Shown piece by piece: positions 32,709-43,426 of a DNA stretch of 64,000 bases. The DNA lies in contig NC_084925.1 in NCBI RefSeq assembly GCF_958298935.1, positions 13,389,001 through 13,453,000 of the forward strand. The letters run 5' to 3'. Position 1 is the stretch's first letter. Every line of letters begins with the position of its first letter. The notes under the pieces were generated by a model. The model saw nothing but the letters and a program-made list of their open reading frames with translations, ran no database searches and had not been told where the DNA came from. Source of the stretch: Phragmites australis (Eukaryota > Streptophyta > Magnoliopsida > Poales > Poaceae). A program made the position numbers and the translations under genes.

Positions 32709-33386
32709 CTAACCATTGTACATCGAATCTATGCCTAGCAAACTTGCTAGCCTGTTACGCCTCCCTAAAGTACTACGGGAGGACGAGGGCACTTGACCAC
32801 CACACCTCCTAGAAATACTGTGGGACCTGGAGAATTGACCCCAGTAACTACGCATAGGGGGTCGACGGGAATCCCCTCCACGGAGGGAGCTACTGCCTAA
32901 AACAAAGCCCCCTCGGCCTCGGGAAGACGAAGGATCCGTTGGGAAGGGATATGAGTCGAAGGCCGAGAAATCCAGCTCTTCCCCCAACTCCTCCAGTGGG
33001 GACTCCGCAGCCTGTACCTCCTCCACCTTCACTTCGGCTAGAATAGGCTCAAGGATTTCCGAAGGCACCCTTCCGTCAGAATCCCAGGGGAGGACAAGGC
33101 ATTGAAAGAAGCATGAGCCGATAACCTCTCGAACTGTTCGGGCTGCACACCAGTCATCCTTTGCAGAAAAATAGACATCTGGAGCAGACGCAAGGGGGCC
33201 CTTTGGCTCGATCTTGACCAAGACATTGGTGGCCACCTTCAGATCCACGCGCCCCTCAGAATCGCGAGGCATAACGAAATGACTCCGCCGTCGGATGGAC
33301 GGAGTAGCCCCAGACACTCTCGATCCCTCCCCGGAGGCACCATTCCAGATACGAGAAAGGCTCCCTCCAGTTTCGGGCCTTCGCAC
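32709..33386 (-). CDS. Antisense ORF of Tat-like element, unknown function
   Basis: Open frame of 225 codons opposite to gag/pol. It is Ser/Arg/Gly-rich at both ends, with a structured-looking middle (DLKVATNVLVKIEPKGPLA, DVYFSAKDDWCAARTVREV, GSCFFQCLVLPW). An acidic patch (EELGEELDFSAFDSYPFP) precedes the basic tail. The open frame starts at GTG and is preceded on the minus strand by TGTATATAG/G, which resembles a splice acceptor, so this may be a last exon. About 40 nt after the stop the minus strand has AATAAA, a possible polyadenylation signal. No known domain is recognised. Confidence 0.5.
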   Translation of the reverse strand: MRRPETGGSLSRIWNGASGEGSRVSGATPSIRRRSHFVMPRDSEGRVDLKVATNVLVKIEPKGPLASAPDVYFSAKDDWCAARTVREVIGSCFFQCLVLPWDSDGRVPSEILEPILAEVKVEEVQAAESPLEELGEELDFSAFDSYPFPTDPSSSRGRGGFVLGSSSLRGGDSRRPPMRSYWGQFSRSHSISRRCGGQVPSSSRSTLGRRNRLASLLGIDSMYNG

Positions 33387-34208
33387 CTATATACACAGAT
33401 CGAATTCCAGTTAGCCTAAATCTTTCTCAAATTTTTCTCAAACATGGATAAAAAAAAATACACACACAATATGTTTAGCAACCAACTAGATCCCCATGAT
33501 GTGCTCCCTTACAATCACGAAAATGCGGCCTGAGAGCTCCCTCGTCCCCAATCTTTCTCAAATTTCTTCTAATGTAGGAAGAAACTATACCGAAAAGAAA
33601 GTGTTTGAACATCCAATTCTATGGTCAATGCTTACAATTGTAGTTCCATGTATCCATGTTTGCCCCTTACTCGCCCCAACTACATGAACCCAATAAATAA
33701 ATTTGCCTCTCAAATCGAACACTTAATGTTCCATGCCCCTCCTTCCTCTTACTCATCTGTCAGCCGCTGCGGCTCACAATACATAGCTTCTTCATACCTG
33801 ATCATGCAAGACAAACACTCACATGCAGCTCTCTATAGGAAAGTGTAGGGCCAACAAAAACCTAATCAAAGATACCGCAGTTGCTGTTCAACTGATGTAA
33901 GTGCAGACGCGAACAATACACCAAAACAAACACTGCACGCACAAAATTACAGCCATCATCTCAAATTGATACGATACACCTATCAATCGAGAAAATTGCT
34001 TATCATGTGATTCATGAGAACCAGTCACAGCCCACAAGCGGCACTCGCATTTTCATGATCTTCCCAACAATACGCCTTATAGCTAATTTAGGGCAGGCCG
34101 CAATGGTAGCTTGGCAGGACAATAAAAATAACAAAGCTCAAATTACAGAGAAACACACAAGCACATCGGCCGTATCGATATACACCTGGATCAATCTTGT
34201 TATTGAGT
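33387..34208. other. Downstream flank of the ubiquitin-ligase gene
   Basis: No gene is seen. The part next to 34,208 should contain the 3' UTR of the minus-strand gene. A small diverged repeat (CTTTCTCAAATTT) occurs near 33,421 and 33,551. The boundary with the retroelement at about 33,387-33,480 is unclear. Confidence 0.5.
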
Positions 34209-37200
34209 TCAGCTGAATAGATTAGGAATGCAGGCTCCCGAGTCGGGATTCAGCTGTTCCTTCCAGATACGGCCTGTGACCCGCAGTTTCAACTCTTTCC
34301 TTTCTCCACATGAGAAGAAGAGAGCCATGTTGCGCGGAATTATTAGGCCGTCATGGCTGTCCCTAACCTTCCGGTGGCTGTCCCGGATGCTACGGGGAGT
34401 GCCCTCCCATATCATCTTCCTACCATTTGCCCCAACCTCAAGGCTATAGCTGTAGTTCCTTGCGTCATTTTCATCGCCCATAAAACGGAGGAAAGCCATG
34501 TACACTGGTGCCATTCCAAGCTGGAAGGCCTCAAAGTGCAAGCAGAAGTACTGTCCAAAACAATGAAAAACCTAGAGACAGAGAAGATAGTATTAGATTA
34601 ATCACTTGATTCAAAAGCATGGATAAAGCATAACTTTCTTCTATCATGTAAGTAGAAAGAATGATGGGAGAACTTGATTTCTTAGGTGCATGCATTGAAC
34701 AAGCTTTTTAACTCCACTATTTTTGACGAGAGATGATGGAAATCACTAAAGGTGGGATGAGTAAACATCTGCACTAACATAAATCTGATAAATCAAGAGA
34801 TAAATAAAGCCTAGCAGTAAAATTGCATAATCAAGGAAACCAAAACCATAACATAAGTGGGTACTTACAGTTAACATCCAGGTTGCATTTTCGACCTCCC
34901 TTGGGTTGGACTTGACATAGCGATGATTAAATGTGCACCCAGAGTGCATGTCAACTTTATGATCATCTCTTAGATGCGCAACAAGAAAAGGAATATCCCC
35001 AACAATTGAGCATTCAGAGCCTGCATATGGGCAATTGTATGGCCTAAAATTGCACTGCGATTCATGCTTGAGTTTGCTGTAGTATGGGAAGACCTCTGGA
35101 CAACCAAGAGAGTAGTATTTGCACAGCAGTTCAACTGATTCAGCTACTTTTTCTAATGCCAGACACCTGATGTCACCGAGCTCTTGCCGACAGGTTGGGC
35201 ATCGGTTGTGCACCCGGGTTTTGCAGGTTGAACACAGAGTGTGACCATTTTGGCACTGTAAAATAGAAAAATATTAGCCGATTACAAAGTTGAATCATGA
35301 CATACAAATGCTAAACCTAGAAAAATAAAAGTAAGTTACAATAAATAGGATGTATGGTTTCACTTACACAATTTCTATACTGGAACAAAGGCAAGAACGA
35401 AAAACAGTTTCATCAATAAACATATCATTCAATGTGCTAAGATAAAACAGGATTAAAGATACAATAACAGTAAAAAAAGGAGAAAAGTTGTACCAAATCA
35501 ATGTGTCTGATGAGTGGTGATACCACACATATGAAACCCACAGCTTCATTTCTAAAAGCTTTCTGTACTATATTATGAACTTCTGACCACACAGCAAAAT
35601 TTTATAGGTACTTAATTTTAACTTTTAACTGGTGTACAGAACAGATTGCTTGACTTGAGAATTCTGAAGGTTTCAAGCAAGCCAACTATCAGCAAAGCAA
35701 AGCACACCACATAAATTCAATGCTTTTACCCGGATATGCAACTAGACAACATTTTTTATATGTAGACTCTATCGTGTCACATCCTTAATACAATGAAATC
35801 CTTTGGGTCATCTGGCATGTCATCACTAAATTTTCAAATCCTCACATCGTCATGATACTCTAAGTGTTAGGAATAGCAACTTGTATTCAATAATAGCCCA
35901 TGGGGACAATATATAGAGTGCATGAGGAGTACAGGATAAGGACTCCAGTACCCTAACCTATACGTAATGGATAAGGACTCTATATTCCTAACCTCTCCCC
36001 TCCCTCCCTCTCAAATGCAAGACGTATGCAATAGCGTTGTATTCGGAAGAGGTGACACTAAGTAATAAACTTAGACTAATACATTAAAAAATTGTCTCTT
36101 CAAAGCCGTCGTAGAGTGAAATCTTGTAATCCTGTCGAATCAAGCCGAAGAAATGCATAGCAAAGCACATGAGCAGAGTCGTGATGATGATAGTGAAGAA
36201 TGTCCTTGGTTAAGAATCGTAACAAAGCGACGATGAGTAGCAAGACACAAAATAGGTTGTCACTAAAACTACAGAAAGACCAAGATAACACAAGAACGCC
36301 TTAGATCAAGAATTGCGAACAAAGCAATGGCAAGTAGCGAGACAACATATGAAGTTGTAACTAAAGCTATGGAAAGATCTAGATAGCTAAGTTGCATCAA
36401 TAATGACTGGAAAGAAATCGACTAAGTGACGAAAGAATATTTGGACTCGCACGGCATAGACGAACTCAAAGTGAGACTAAAACTTGGGTAGACGCAACGG
36501 AATTGCAAAGATGCTAATACAAGACTAAGACACAAGCAGGCAGAAGCAACAAAGCAAAATCCTAGCACTACAACATGCCACCACACCTAAGAGGCAAATG
36601 AAGCTAGCAATAGTAGACACCGAGGGTATCACCATCACGCATAGAACCGTAGATCACAACCAGCAATGCGCCAAGCATGATGTAGTGTGCAGAGGAGGGA
36701 AGCACAAATTGAAACACGATGCTGAGGAAACCCGACAATGGGCTAACCCGATGCAGGGAAGATATGCAAGCAGTGACGGCCTCCAATGAGCTCCGCCGAG
36801 AAACACCTTGATCCATGAGTAGCCATGCGTACGGAGCGGAGCAGTGGAGCGGAGAGGTGGTCAGTGCGGGTAGGGGTGAGGCGTGGGACGCCGCGCACAA
36901 CAGGGCCGACGGGCAACGGATCCGGTCGAGGCCAGAACAAGGCGGAGCCGGGGCGGCCCAACACGGGAGGTAGCCGACGAGGGAGTCATCATGGCGATGA
37001 TGGCCTGAGCGCCAGATCTAGATGGATTAGAGGCGTGGGTGGCGCAACAGGATCCGTCGTTGAAGAAACTCAGCACCTAGTCCTGTCTAAACCCGCCTGG
37101 AGTAGCCGGCCTCCCGCTCCACCCGGTGGTCAGGGACGAACAATGAACTAGCCAGAGCTGCCGAATGCAGAGTCGAACTGGGAGGCGGTGACTCGGTGGA

Positions 37201-39621
37201 AAGGTGGCCTGACCCTAAAGCGGTCCTAACGAAACCACAGGAGGACACAGGCAGCTGACTCGACGTCTGCTTGGCCGAGGGCAGTGGGCGTAGCCAAGTC
37301 GAGGGCGGGCAGATCGGGAGATCAGCAGGGCCGAGCAGATCAGAGAAGGGGAATCGATGGCAGATAGAAGATCGATTAGGGGCAATCGATCTGAGAGTAT
37401 GAGATGACATAGGAGAGCTGACGAGAAAGAGATCAGAAAGAATAGATCTAGATTTTGGGACGAGTTGCTGCGCCCCAGGGAAAACCTAGCTGTGCTACCT
37501 TGTAGGGAAGAGCAACTTATATTCAATAGTAGCCCATATAGGCAATAATATAGAGTACATGATGAGTACAGGATAATGACTCTAGTAATCTAACCTATAC
37601 GTAATGGATAAGGACTCTATATTCCTAATACTGAGTATATTCAAATGCACAAAACATTCATAAACAGATCTCAGTAAAGGAGCTCAACAATAAAATTTGC
37701 ACTAAATAAACAGATGCATGATCAGCAGCCAAACTACAGAAGGGAACATAATAAGGCAACAGAAAACTACAAATCAACATTTTCACTGATAAATTCTGAC
37801 CTAACATAGCAATACTGGAGCACCATGGCTGAAATGTAGTCGAATTAGTGCCTCAGGAAAAACATAAAACATAATTGGCATCGTGGCGTCAAATGTAGTC
37901 GAATTAGTGCCTTAGGAAAAGTAAAAGCATGCATAAAACCTGAAACTGCAATACTTCAAGATTACTGTCTTAATGCACTCTTCGTGGTATGTGGAAGGAG
38001 TAAAGTAAATTATGTCAAGAATATTTGTTTACAAAATTTCCTATTTTGGAAAAAGATAAGATTTGATGAAAAAACTACAAGCTATCCATTAGAAGTACTG
38101 CAACATATAATTTTGTTACCTATAGAAACTCATAACAATAAATTGTGCCATATAGCAAAAGGCATAACAGTAAATAAAAGAACAATTGATAAAATTTAAC
38201 TAAAAGGCCTTTTGCAGGTCCCAAACTTTACCCTCCACTTGTGCCTGGGCATGAAAGCATGAAAAGAGGACATCCTTCAGGATTAAATTTAGAAATGCAA
38301 ACCTTTTGTTAGTAGATATAGATATAGAAGGGCACAGATGTTGAGATGAACAATTCTAAAGATCCCAGCATTTTGCAAACGTCTGCCTTAAGAACCAGCA
38401 TCTTGCAAACATCTGCCTTAAGAACCATTCTTACTTCCCGTTGTTAGCTTCCACTACCAAGTATATAATACTATGAATGAGGCTATATCAATCCTAGTCA
38501 TTGGTTAATGCTCTACCGCACATACCGATTACAGCACAAGCACAAATCAACAAAAAAGAGAAAGAGAGATAGGGTACCTAATTTGGTTCTCAAACGACAC
38601 AACATCAACTAAACACGTTGCATTAACAAAAAGAAGGCAATACACGCAGGGGGCAAGTGCTGTGTCAGAGGACAGAGTCGTTCTACTAATGATGCCCCTT
38701 TGTCAGATTTTGCATCTACAGTTTTGTAAAAGCAGTGTTGATGGTGCACGGTTCGAGGGAACTAGGATAGTTTCATAGCAGTTTTTTGCTTATGCATGTC
38801 TGACCTGTTTAAGTCGTTTTCGGATGGGGTAGCATGTGCAGAGCTGATTCCCCTGAAAAAACTTACACTGATGTACTGTGATACAGAGGCAGAACCCGTA
38901 TCTGGTTTCGTATCAATGAAACTAGGGAGAAAACCTCCTTTTATTCTAAATGAAAAAGAGAAGGTAATACATTTGTCTATCACAATAACAGTTATCACCT
39001 CAAAGGCAACATTGTGGAAATCCCGTAATCCATAAAACTCTATATCTAAGCTGCATTACACAGTAAGCTAAAAAGAATTGGTGGACTCGAGCATCACAAG
39101 AGCTCCGGGCCACGCACTTCTACTAGTTCAAGAAGCAAAGTCATTCCCCCAATTCAAATGTACCGATTACGCCATGCCGTTTGGCAGAAAGATTCTGCCG
39201 GATTAAGCGCCCATGTCCACCCGGAGCAAGATGCAAAACAGGCGCAACAAAGATCCTATATTGCGAGCACCAGATCACGCAACGATATCGGCCCCAAGAC
39301 TAGGCCAAGATCCTGAAAAGAAGGCAAGGAATGAATCGGAGCAGCGCGGACCTGGTGGATGGGCGGATACATGGAGTTGGTGCAGACGGGGCACTCGAGC
39401 AGCTCGTGCACGCCTGTGGCCGGCGATATCAGCGGCCCGATTCCCGACCCGGAGCCCCCGCCGCGGTCGGAGACGACGACCACTTTCACGGCCGCCGCCG
39501 CACTACCAGCGGTGGACGACTTGAGGAACGGGCGAGGGAGCTGGGGCGTCACCGCTGGGGCGTCGTCGTCGTCGTCCATGCCGTCGGAGTAGGACACGCA
39601 CTCGATGCTGTCCAGCTCCAT
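34209..39621 (-). CDS. SINAT: SINA/SIAH-type RING E3 ubiquitin ligase (three exons)
   Basis: Transfers ubiquitin from an E2 to substrate proteins for degradation. Exon 1 39,621-39,352 (ATG start, MELDSIECVSYSDG), exon 2 35,255-34,869, exon 3 34,571-34,209; borders are CAG/GT, TTTTACAG/TGC, ACT/GTAAGT and TCTCTAG/GTT, all phase 0, giving 339 residues, close to the family's usual 300-340. RING Cys/His: C77, C80, C91, H95, C98, C101, C109, C112. Two SIAH zinc fingers: C135, C142, H154, C158 and C165, C172, H184, H189. The rest (about 190-339) is the TRAF-like substrate-binding and dimerisation domain. Exon 1 is GC-rich with an acidic, Ala/Gly-rich N-terminus. Intron 1 is 4,096 bp and holds a copia-like insertion; intron 2 is 297 bp. 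No lesion is seen. Plant members act in stress, hormone and autophagy control; which one this is cannot be told. Confidence 0.95.
35865..37630 (-). mobile_element. Small non-autonomous copia-like LTR element in intron 1
   Basis: Direct terminal repeats of 129 and 130 bp (35,865-35,993 and 37,501-37,630), with ends TGTTAGGAAT/ATTCCTAAC. Flanking 5 bp are CTAAG and CTGAG, a slightly diverged target duplication. On the minus strand the internal side of the right repeat starts AGGTAGCACAGCTAGG, 9 of 12 bases like the copia initiator-Met primer site. The left repeat is preceded by the purine tract GAGAGGGAGGGAGGGGAGA. The 1.5 kb interior has no pol motif; its open frames look compositional. It has the same orientation as the host gene's transcription. 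Confidence 0.8.
37821..37920 (+). repeat. 59 bp direct duplication in intron 1
   Basis: ATGTAGTCGAATTAGTGCC occurs at about 37,833 and 37,892, with similar flanks. Confidence 0.8.
38366..38425 (+). repeat. 30 bp tandem duplication in intron 1
   Basis: Two copies of CAGCATYTTGCAAACRTCTG plus TTAAGAAC, at 38,366-38,395 and 38,396-38,425. Confidence 0.85.
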
Positions 39622-40284
39622 GGCTCTCAGGCGCAGCAGATCGAGCCGAATCTTGCCGGGCCTCGGTCAAACCCCGGACTCGGCTAGCCCCCGGCGCCCT
39701 CGCTCCTTCTAGCCAGTTACCTCCCCTGCCTCGCGTGGGCTCGGGTTATCGGAGAAGCCGCACCTCGACAAGGATCTGCTGACGTCGCGCCGTTGCTGAC
39801 GCGTGGGACCGGATCAAGGCCCCAAGAACTGATGGCGATGGCGATGGCGGGGAGGAAACGGGAGAGAAGACAGAGGCAGGATCCGTCCCCTCTGACGTGC
39901 CGAATCCCATCATTACATCGTATCAACCATATTTGCTTCATTTCATTCTCTTTTCGATTCTTTTTCTTATTCTTATTTTTTTATTTTCTCTTATCTCTAA
40001 CAACTTCTTTTTAAGAGGAATCGTGAAGAAAAAAAAAATCCTATTTGAAAAAAAATAACCTTAAAAATCTCATCGTAAAGGGAAACTGTTGTAGTGCTGA
40101 AGGGAACGAAAATCTCTTCACGACAGAATTTTAGTCCCCGAAGAGAATTCGTTGGGGCCGGCCATAGCTTCCTCTGGTACTATGTAAATAATAGTTATAA
40201 TATTTCTGCTACAGTATTTTATTCATAATGATCTGCTACAAATTAGTCTTTACTGTAGAATACTGTTTGCAGTCGATTGTGAGG
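39622..40284 (-). promoter_or_regulatory. Upstream region of the ubiquitin-ligase gene
   Basis: 39,622-39,860 is GC-rich and includes GCTGACGTCGCGC near 39,780, a CRE/ACGT-core motif bound by bZIP factors in plants, and GACGCGTGGG nearby. 39,940-40,060 is a pyrimidine-rich, then A-rich, stretch. I see no convincing TATA box at a fixed distance. Regulatory use of the motifs is inference. Confidence 0.4.
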
Positions 40285-40292
40285 GTTGCAGC

Positions 40293-40902
40293 TAGGAGTG
40301 GAAATGGATGGCAGGAAATCCGAATTATCTGATTCTGTATCCGTTAAAATACGAATATGGATATCCGTATCCGTATTCGTTTCTGAAATAGATACTAAAA
40401 TGGATATATCCGAATTCGTTTTCGAGATTCGGATTCAAATGTGGATATCCGAATTCGAGATATATCTGATTCGTATCCGTATCCACCAACCAGGGAACCA
40501 AATTTTGCTAAAGTTTTAGAAATTTCAGATATGAACGAAATTCCAACCCAATCAAATTGGAACAAATTTCAATCAAATTTGATCAAATTTCAGTTAAATT
40601 TGATCAAAAATTTAAATTTCCAACAAGAATTTTGAACAAAATTTCTAAAATTATGGCCCAATCAAATTAGAACAAATTTCAGTCGAATTTTATCAAATTT
40701 TAGTCAAATTTTTTCAAAAATTTAAATTTTCGACCTGAATTTCGAAGATCGAATAGATATCCGAATGCGGATTCGTATTCGAACTATCCGATTCATATTC
40801 TATTCAGGGATATCCGGATCCGTATTCGCATTCGGATTAAAATATAGTAAATCGTACTATCCGAATTCGATTTCATGCGTATTCGATTCATTTTCATCCC
40901 TA
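40293..40902. mobile_element. Non-autonomous hAT (Ac/Ds-like) element, 610 bp
   Basis: Terminal inverted repeats TAGGAGTGGAAATG and CATTTTCATCCCTA; the right end is close to the Ac/Ds-type TAGGGATGAAA. Flanking 8 bp are GTTGCAGC (40,285-40,292) and GTTACAGC (40,903-40,910), a one-mismatch target duplication of hAT length. The interior has many GGATATCCG, TATCCG and CGAATTCG motifs near both ends, like subterminal transposase sites, and an AT-rich centre with AAATTTGATCAAA repeats. There is no transposase frame. Confidence 0.85.
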
Positions 40903-41172
40903 GTTACAGCGGCGGTGGTGAGCGCAATTGATTGTGCTATTCTTTGGTAGGGTACATGTGTTTTTGATGCGTTTTTTATTACGTACAGAGGGCAGAGGTG
41001 ATAGTACAGTACATGTTCAAATTTCCCTCTCTGGATCGGTAGGGTTTGAGCCTCAGCCAGACTGGTCACGTCACCCTCTTTATTCGTCCGTTCGGCCTGG
41101 ATTGTGCGTCCTTGGTACTCTGGTTGCTAGTGTTCCCTGCTCTGTGTATTGCTTGCATTAAGATTCTTGCAG

Positions 41173-41270
41173 GCTGGTGATGACGGACTGGAGATGCAGC
41201 TTGCTAACTTTGGAACAGCTAAGGTCATCCATCACCATGAAATCCTTTCTGTGGAGCCTTCTATTACAAG
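41173..41270 (+). pseudogene. Isolated 98 bp exon-like segment
   Basis: Preceded by TTCTTGCAG and followed by AAG/GTGATCTG, so both splice borders look canonical. It reads AGDDGLEMQLANFGTAKV, then IHHHEILSVEPSIT, without a stop. Codon composition is protein-like. I do not recognise the protein. No neighbouring exon is evident within 1 kb on either side, so it may be a relic or captured exon. Confidence 0.35.
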
Positions 41271-42564
41271 GTGATCTGCGCAATAGTTCTGCCTTTTATA
41301 TTTTCTCTTTGTTGGTGTTTGCAATGGTTAATTTATTATATTGCTCGGGTTTGTTGATAAGTGCATATTGAGTGTGTGGCACATTCTTAAGTTGTGCACT
41401 GCAAAATATTTCGAGTTTTGTTTGAGGTAAAGTAAACAAAAAATCTATGGTGGATTGTTCAACTGGCAAGAGCCATGTATTTCTCTGCAAACAAGCATCA
41501 ATCCTCCTCTTGTGAGCATTTTGTCTAGCTTCATGTGGTTAAGTGGTTCGCCCCTCCTTTATAGCAGCCTTATAACAGACCAAGAAAAGTAGCATGCTAA
41601 GCCTGCTAGGATTTTAAGGAGCAATTCATCTATTTTTGTACAGATAATAACTAATAAGTAGGTTTTGGATCTCTGTAACTTTTGGAAGGAAAAGGATAAA
41701 CTGCTATTGGTTTTTCATTTTGCAGACTTATTTCAATCGTGTGGCTTCTATTTCTTTTTTTTTTCCCAACAAACTGATTTCAATCGTTTGCTTATGTGTG
41801 GTGAGCTATTGAATCGTTCCTTGAAAAAAAAAATGACCTAATTCTCAAGTATCGATGTTTAGTGTTATTTTTCAAATTAGAGTCAGTGTTATGTTTATTT
41901 CCTTTGTGGAATTTTAGTTCAGTTATATAATTTTTTCCTGTTCGGCTTAACAGTGTCCCTGCTCCACAATTGTTGTTCTTCTCTTTGCATGTTCCTAGAT
42001 TCAGAGCAGCATGGTAAAGAATAAAAAAAAATGTATTGCATTTGGATCCTTTTGGAGATAGCTTGATACAAAAGGTAAAGGTTGGAGTGCTGAACTACTA
42101 AGACCATATTTCCTGTTCCTGCCTATATCCAAATATTCAACACTCTCATTGATTGTTATCTGATTTTTCATAAGTGCACATACCTATAATACCCCACTAG
42201 TCATAATTTCTTAAACATTTGCTATTAGTTTTTGAAAGAAAATAGTATGGGTCCTTAGGCACTGCTGTCTGTGAGTGTTTCACATTCCTACCATGAATGA
42301 AAATCCTCCGTCTTCTGCATTTTACTTTGGAATAGGCCAGTGTGGGTGAAGGAATTATTTCATTTTGTCTTGTGATCCAAATGATTTAAATTAATTGGTT
42401 TTGAGTTGAGTGGTTAATTTGGTTAGTATTACAGAAAATGATATCACTTATGGAATCTTACATGATACATACATACATATATATATATACATAGTAGCAC
42501 TATTCTACATCTAGGGTGTGGAATAGTTATTCTACACCGGCCTGCCTGCGTCCGTCGTGCCTTG
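41271..42564. other. Unassigned, intron-like AT-rich sequence
   Basis: T-rich stretches without coding signal. A (TA/CATA)n microsatellite lies at 42,460-42,490, and a short near-palindrome, ACTATTCTACATCTAGGGTG to GGAATAGTTATTCTACACC, at 42,500-42,538 looks like a MITE terminus. Confidence 0.4.
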
Positions 42565-43426
42565 AGATGTACGAGATGTCGTTTAGAGGGGGGATGAATT
42601 TGCGATTCTTGCAATTTAAAAACTTGACAGCGGATAACTAGATCCGGATACTCCGGGTTAATCTGGAGACTCCGGGTTATACAGAACTCGGATACTCCGG
42701 CCTTATCCGGATTATACAAGAAAACGAAACTAAAGAACTGTTGAGAAAATCTAAATGATTCTAAAGGTTACCACAGGTTCTAGAGGAGGTCTAAGTACCT
42801 TATCACCAACACCCTGCAGTCACAAGCACACTAACAAGTAGATCGAAAAATCCCCAAATATTAATTGAAGCAAGTTAATGTGCAACAAAATGAAATATAC
42901 AAGAATTTATTCCCGAAGTTTGGCCACTTCACAAAGAGGTGCCTACGTCTTCGTTGAGGAGCTCACAAAGAGCCAGATCTTTTCCAACCCTTTCCGGTCC
43001 CAAGCGACCACAAAAATCAAGCGAGGGTTCTTACTCAAATCAACGAGAGTAACACAAACTTTTCGAGCCACTCCACAAATTTGGGTGCTCTCCGAGTGAC
43101 TCCTTGCCGTCTAGGAGCTCACAACTCCAAGAGAAAAGAATGCGAATCAAAAGCTCGTTGATGACCTCAAGTGCTCAAAAGTGGAATTTTTGCTTTCTAG
43201 CACTCAAACTCACTTCCCAAACCCTAATCTCCAGACCTTGCACAAATTTGAGCTCTAGAGGAGTTGGGAGGGCTATTGAATGGCTTTGAGAGTATGTGTC
43301 CGCGAGTTGGTTCAACAGCACCCCAACAAAGGGGGTGAGGGGTATATATAGCTCACTTCAAAAAACTAGTAGTTATAGTCTATTTTGAACTGACCCGGAG
43401 TATCCGAGTTCACCCGAAGACTTCGG
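42565..43426 (-). mobile_element. SIRE-like LTR fragment, reversed, cut by another LTR
   Basis: Similar to 2,590-3,500: a TTTAGAGGGGGGATGAAT start, repeated GGATACTCCGG and TCCGGGTT motifs, a TCTAGGAGCTCACAACTCCAAG segment, and GGGTATATATAG near 43,340. It ends abruptly at the TGTAACATCC start of the next LTR. Confidence 0.65.

Larger units (their letters stand above)
29875..33386 (+). mobile_element. Deletion derivative of a Tat-like element, 3' LTR missing
   Basis: 5' LTR 29,875-30,709, primer-site remnant, gag start, a junction near 31,335 directly to the end of integrase, tandem repeats, and an antisense ORF. Most of gag, protease, RT and both RNase H domains are gone. No second LTR is seen before the ubiquitin-ligase gene, so the right end is also lost. 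Confidence 0.8.

Noticed and set aside
36600..37526. Open frames on both strands in intron 1 of the ligase gene
   Set aside because: They lie inside the non-autonomous copia-like element and show no gag or pol motif.
39213..39687. Plus-strand frames of 77-118 codons opposite exon 1
   Set aside because: Reverse complement of the GC-rich first exon of the ubiquitin ligase, whose frame has real domain evidence.
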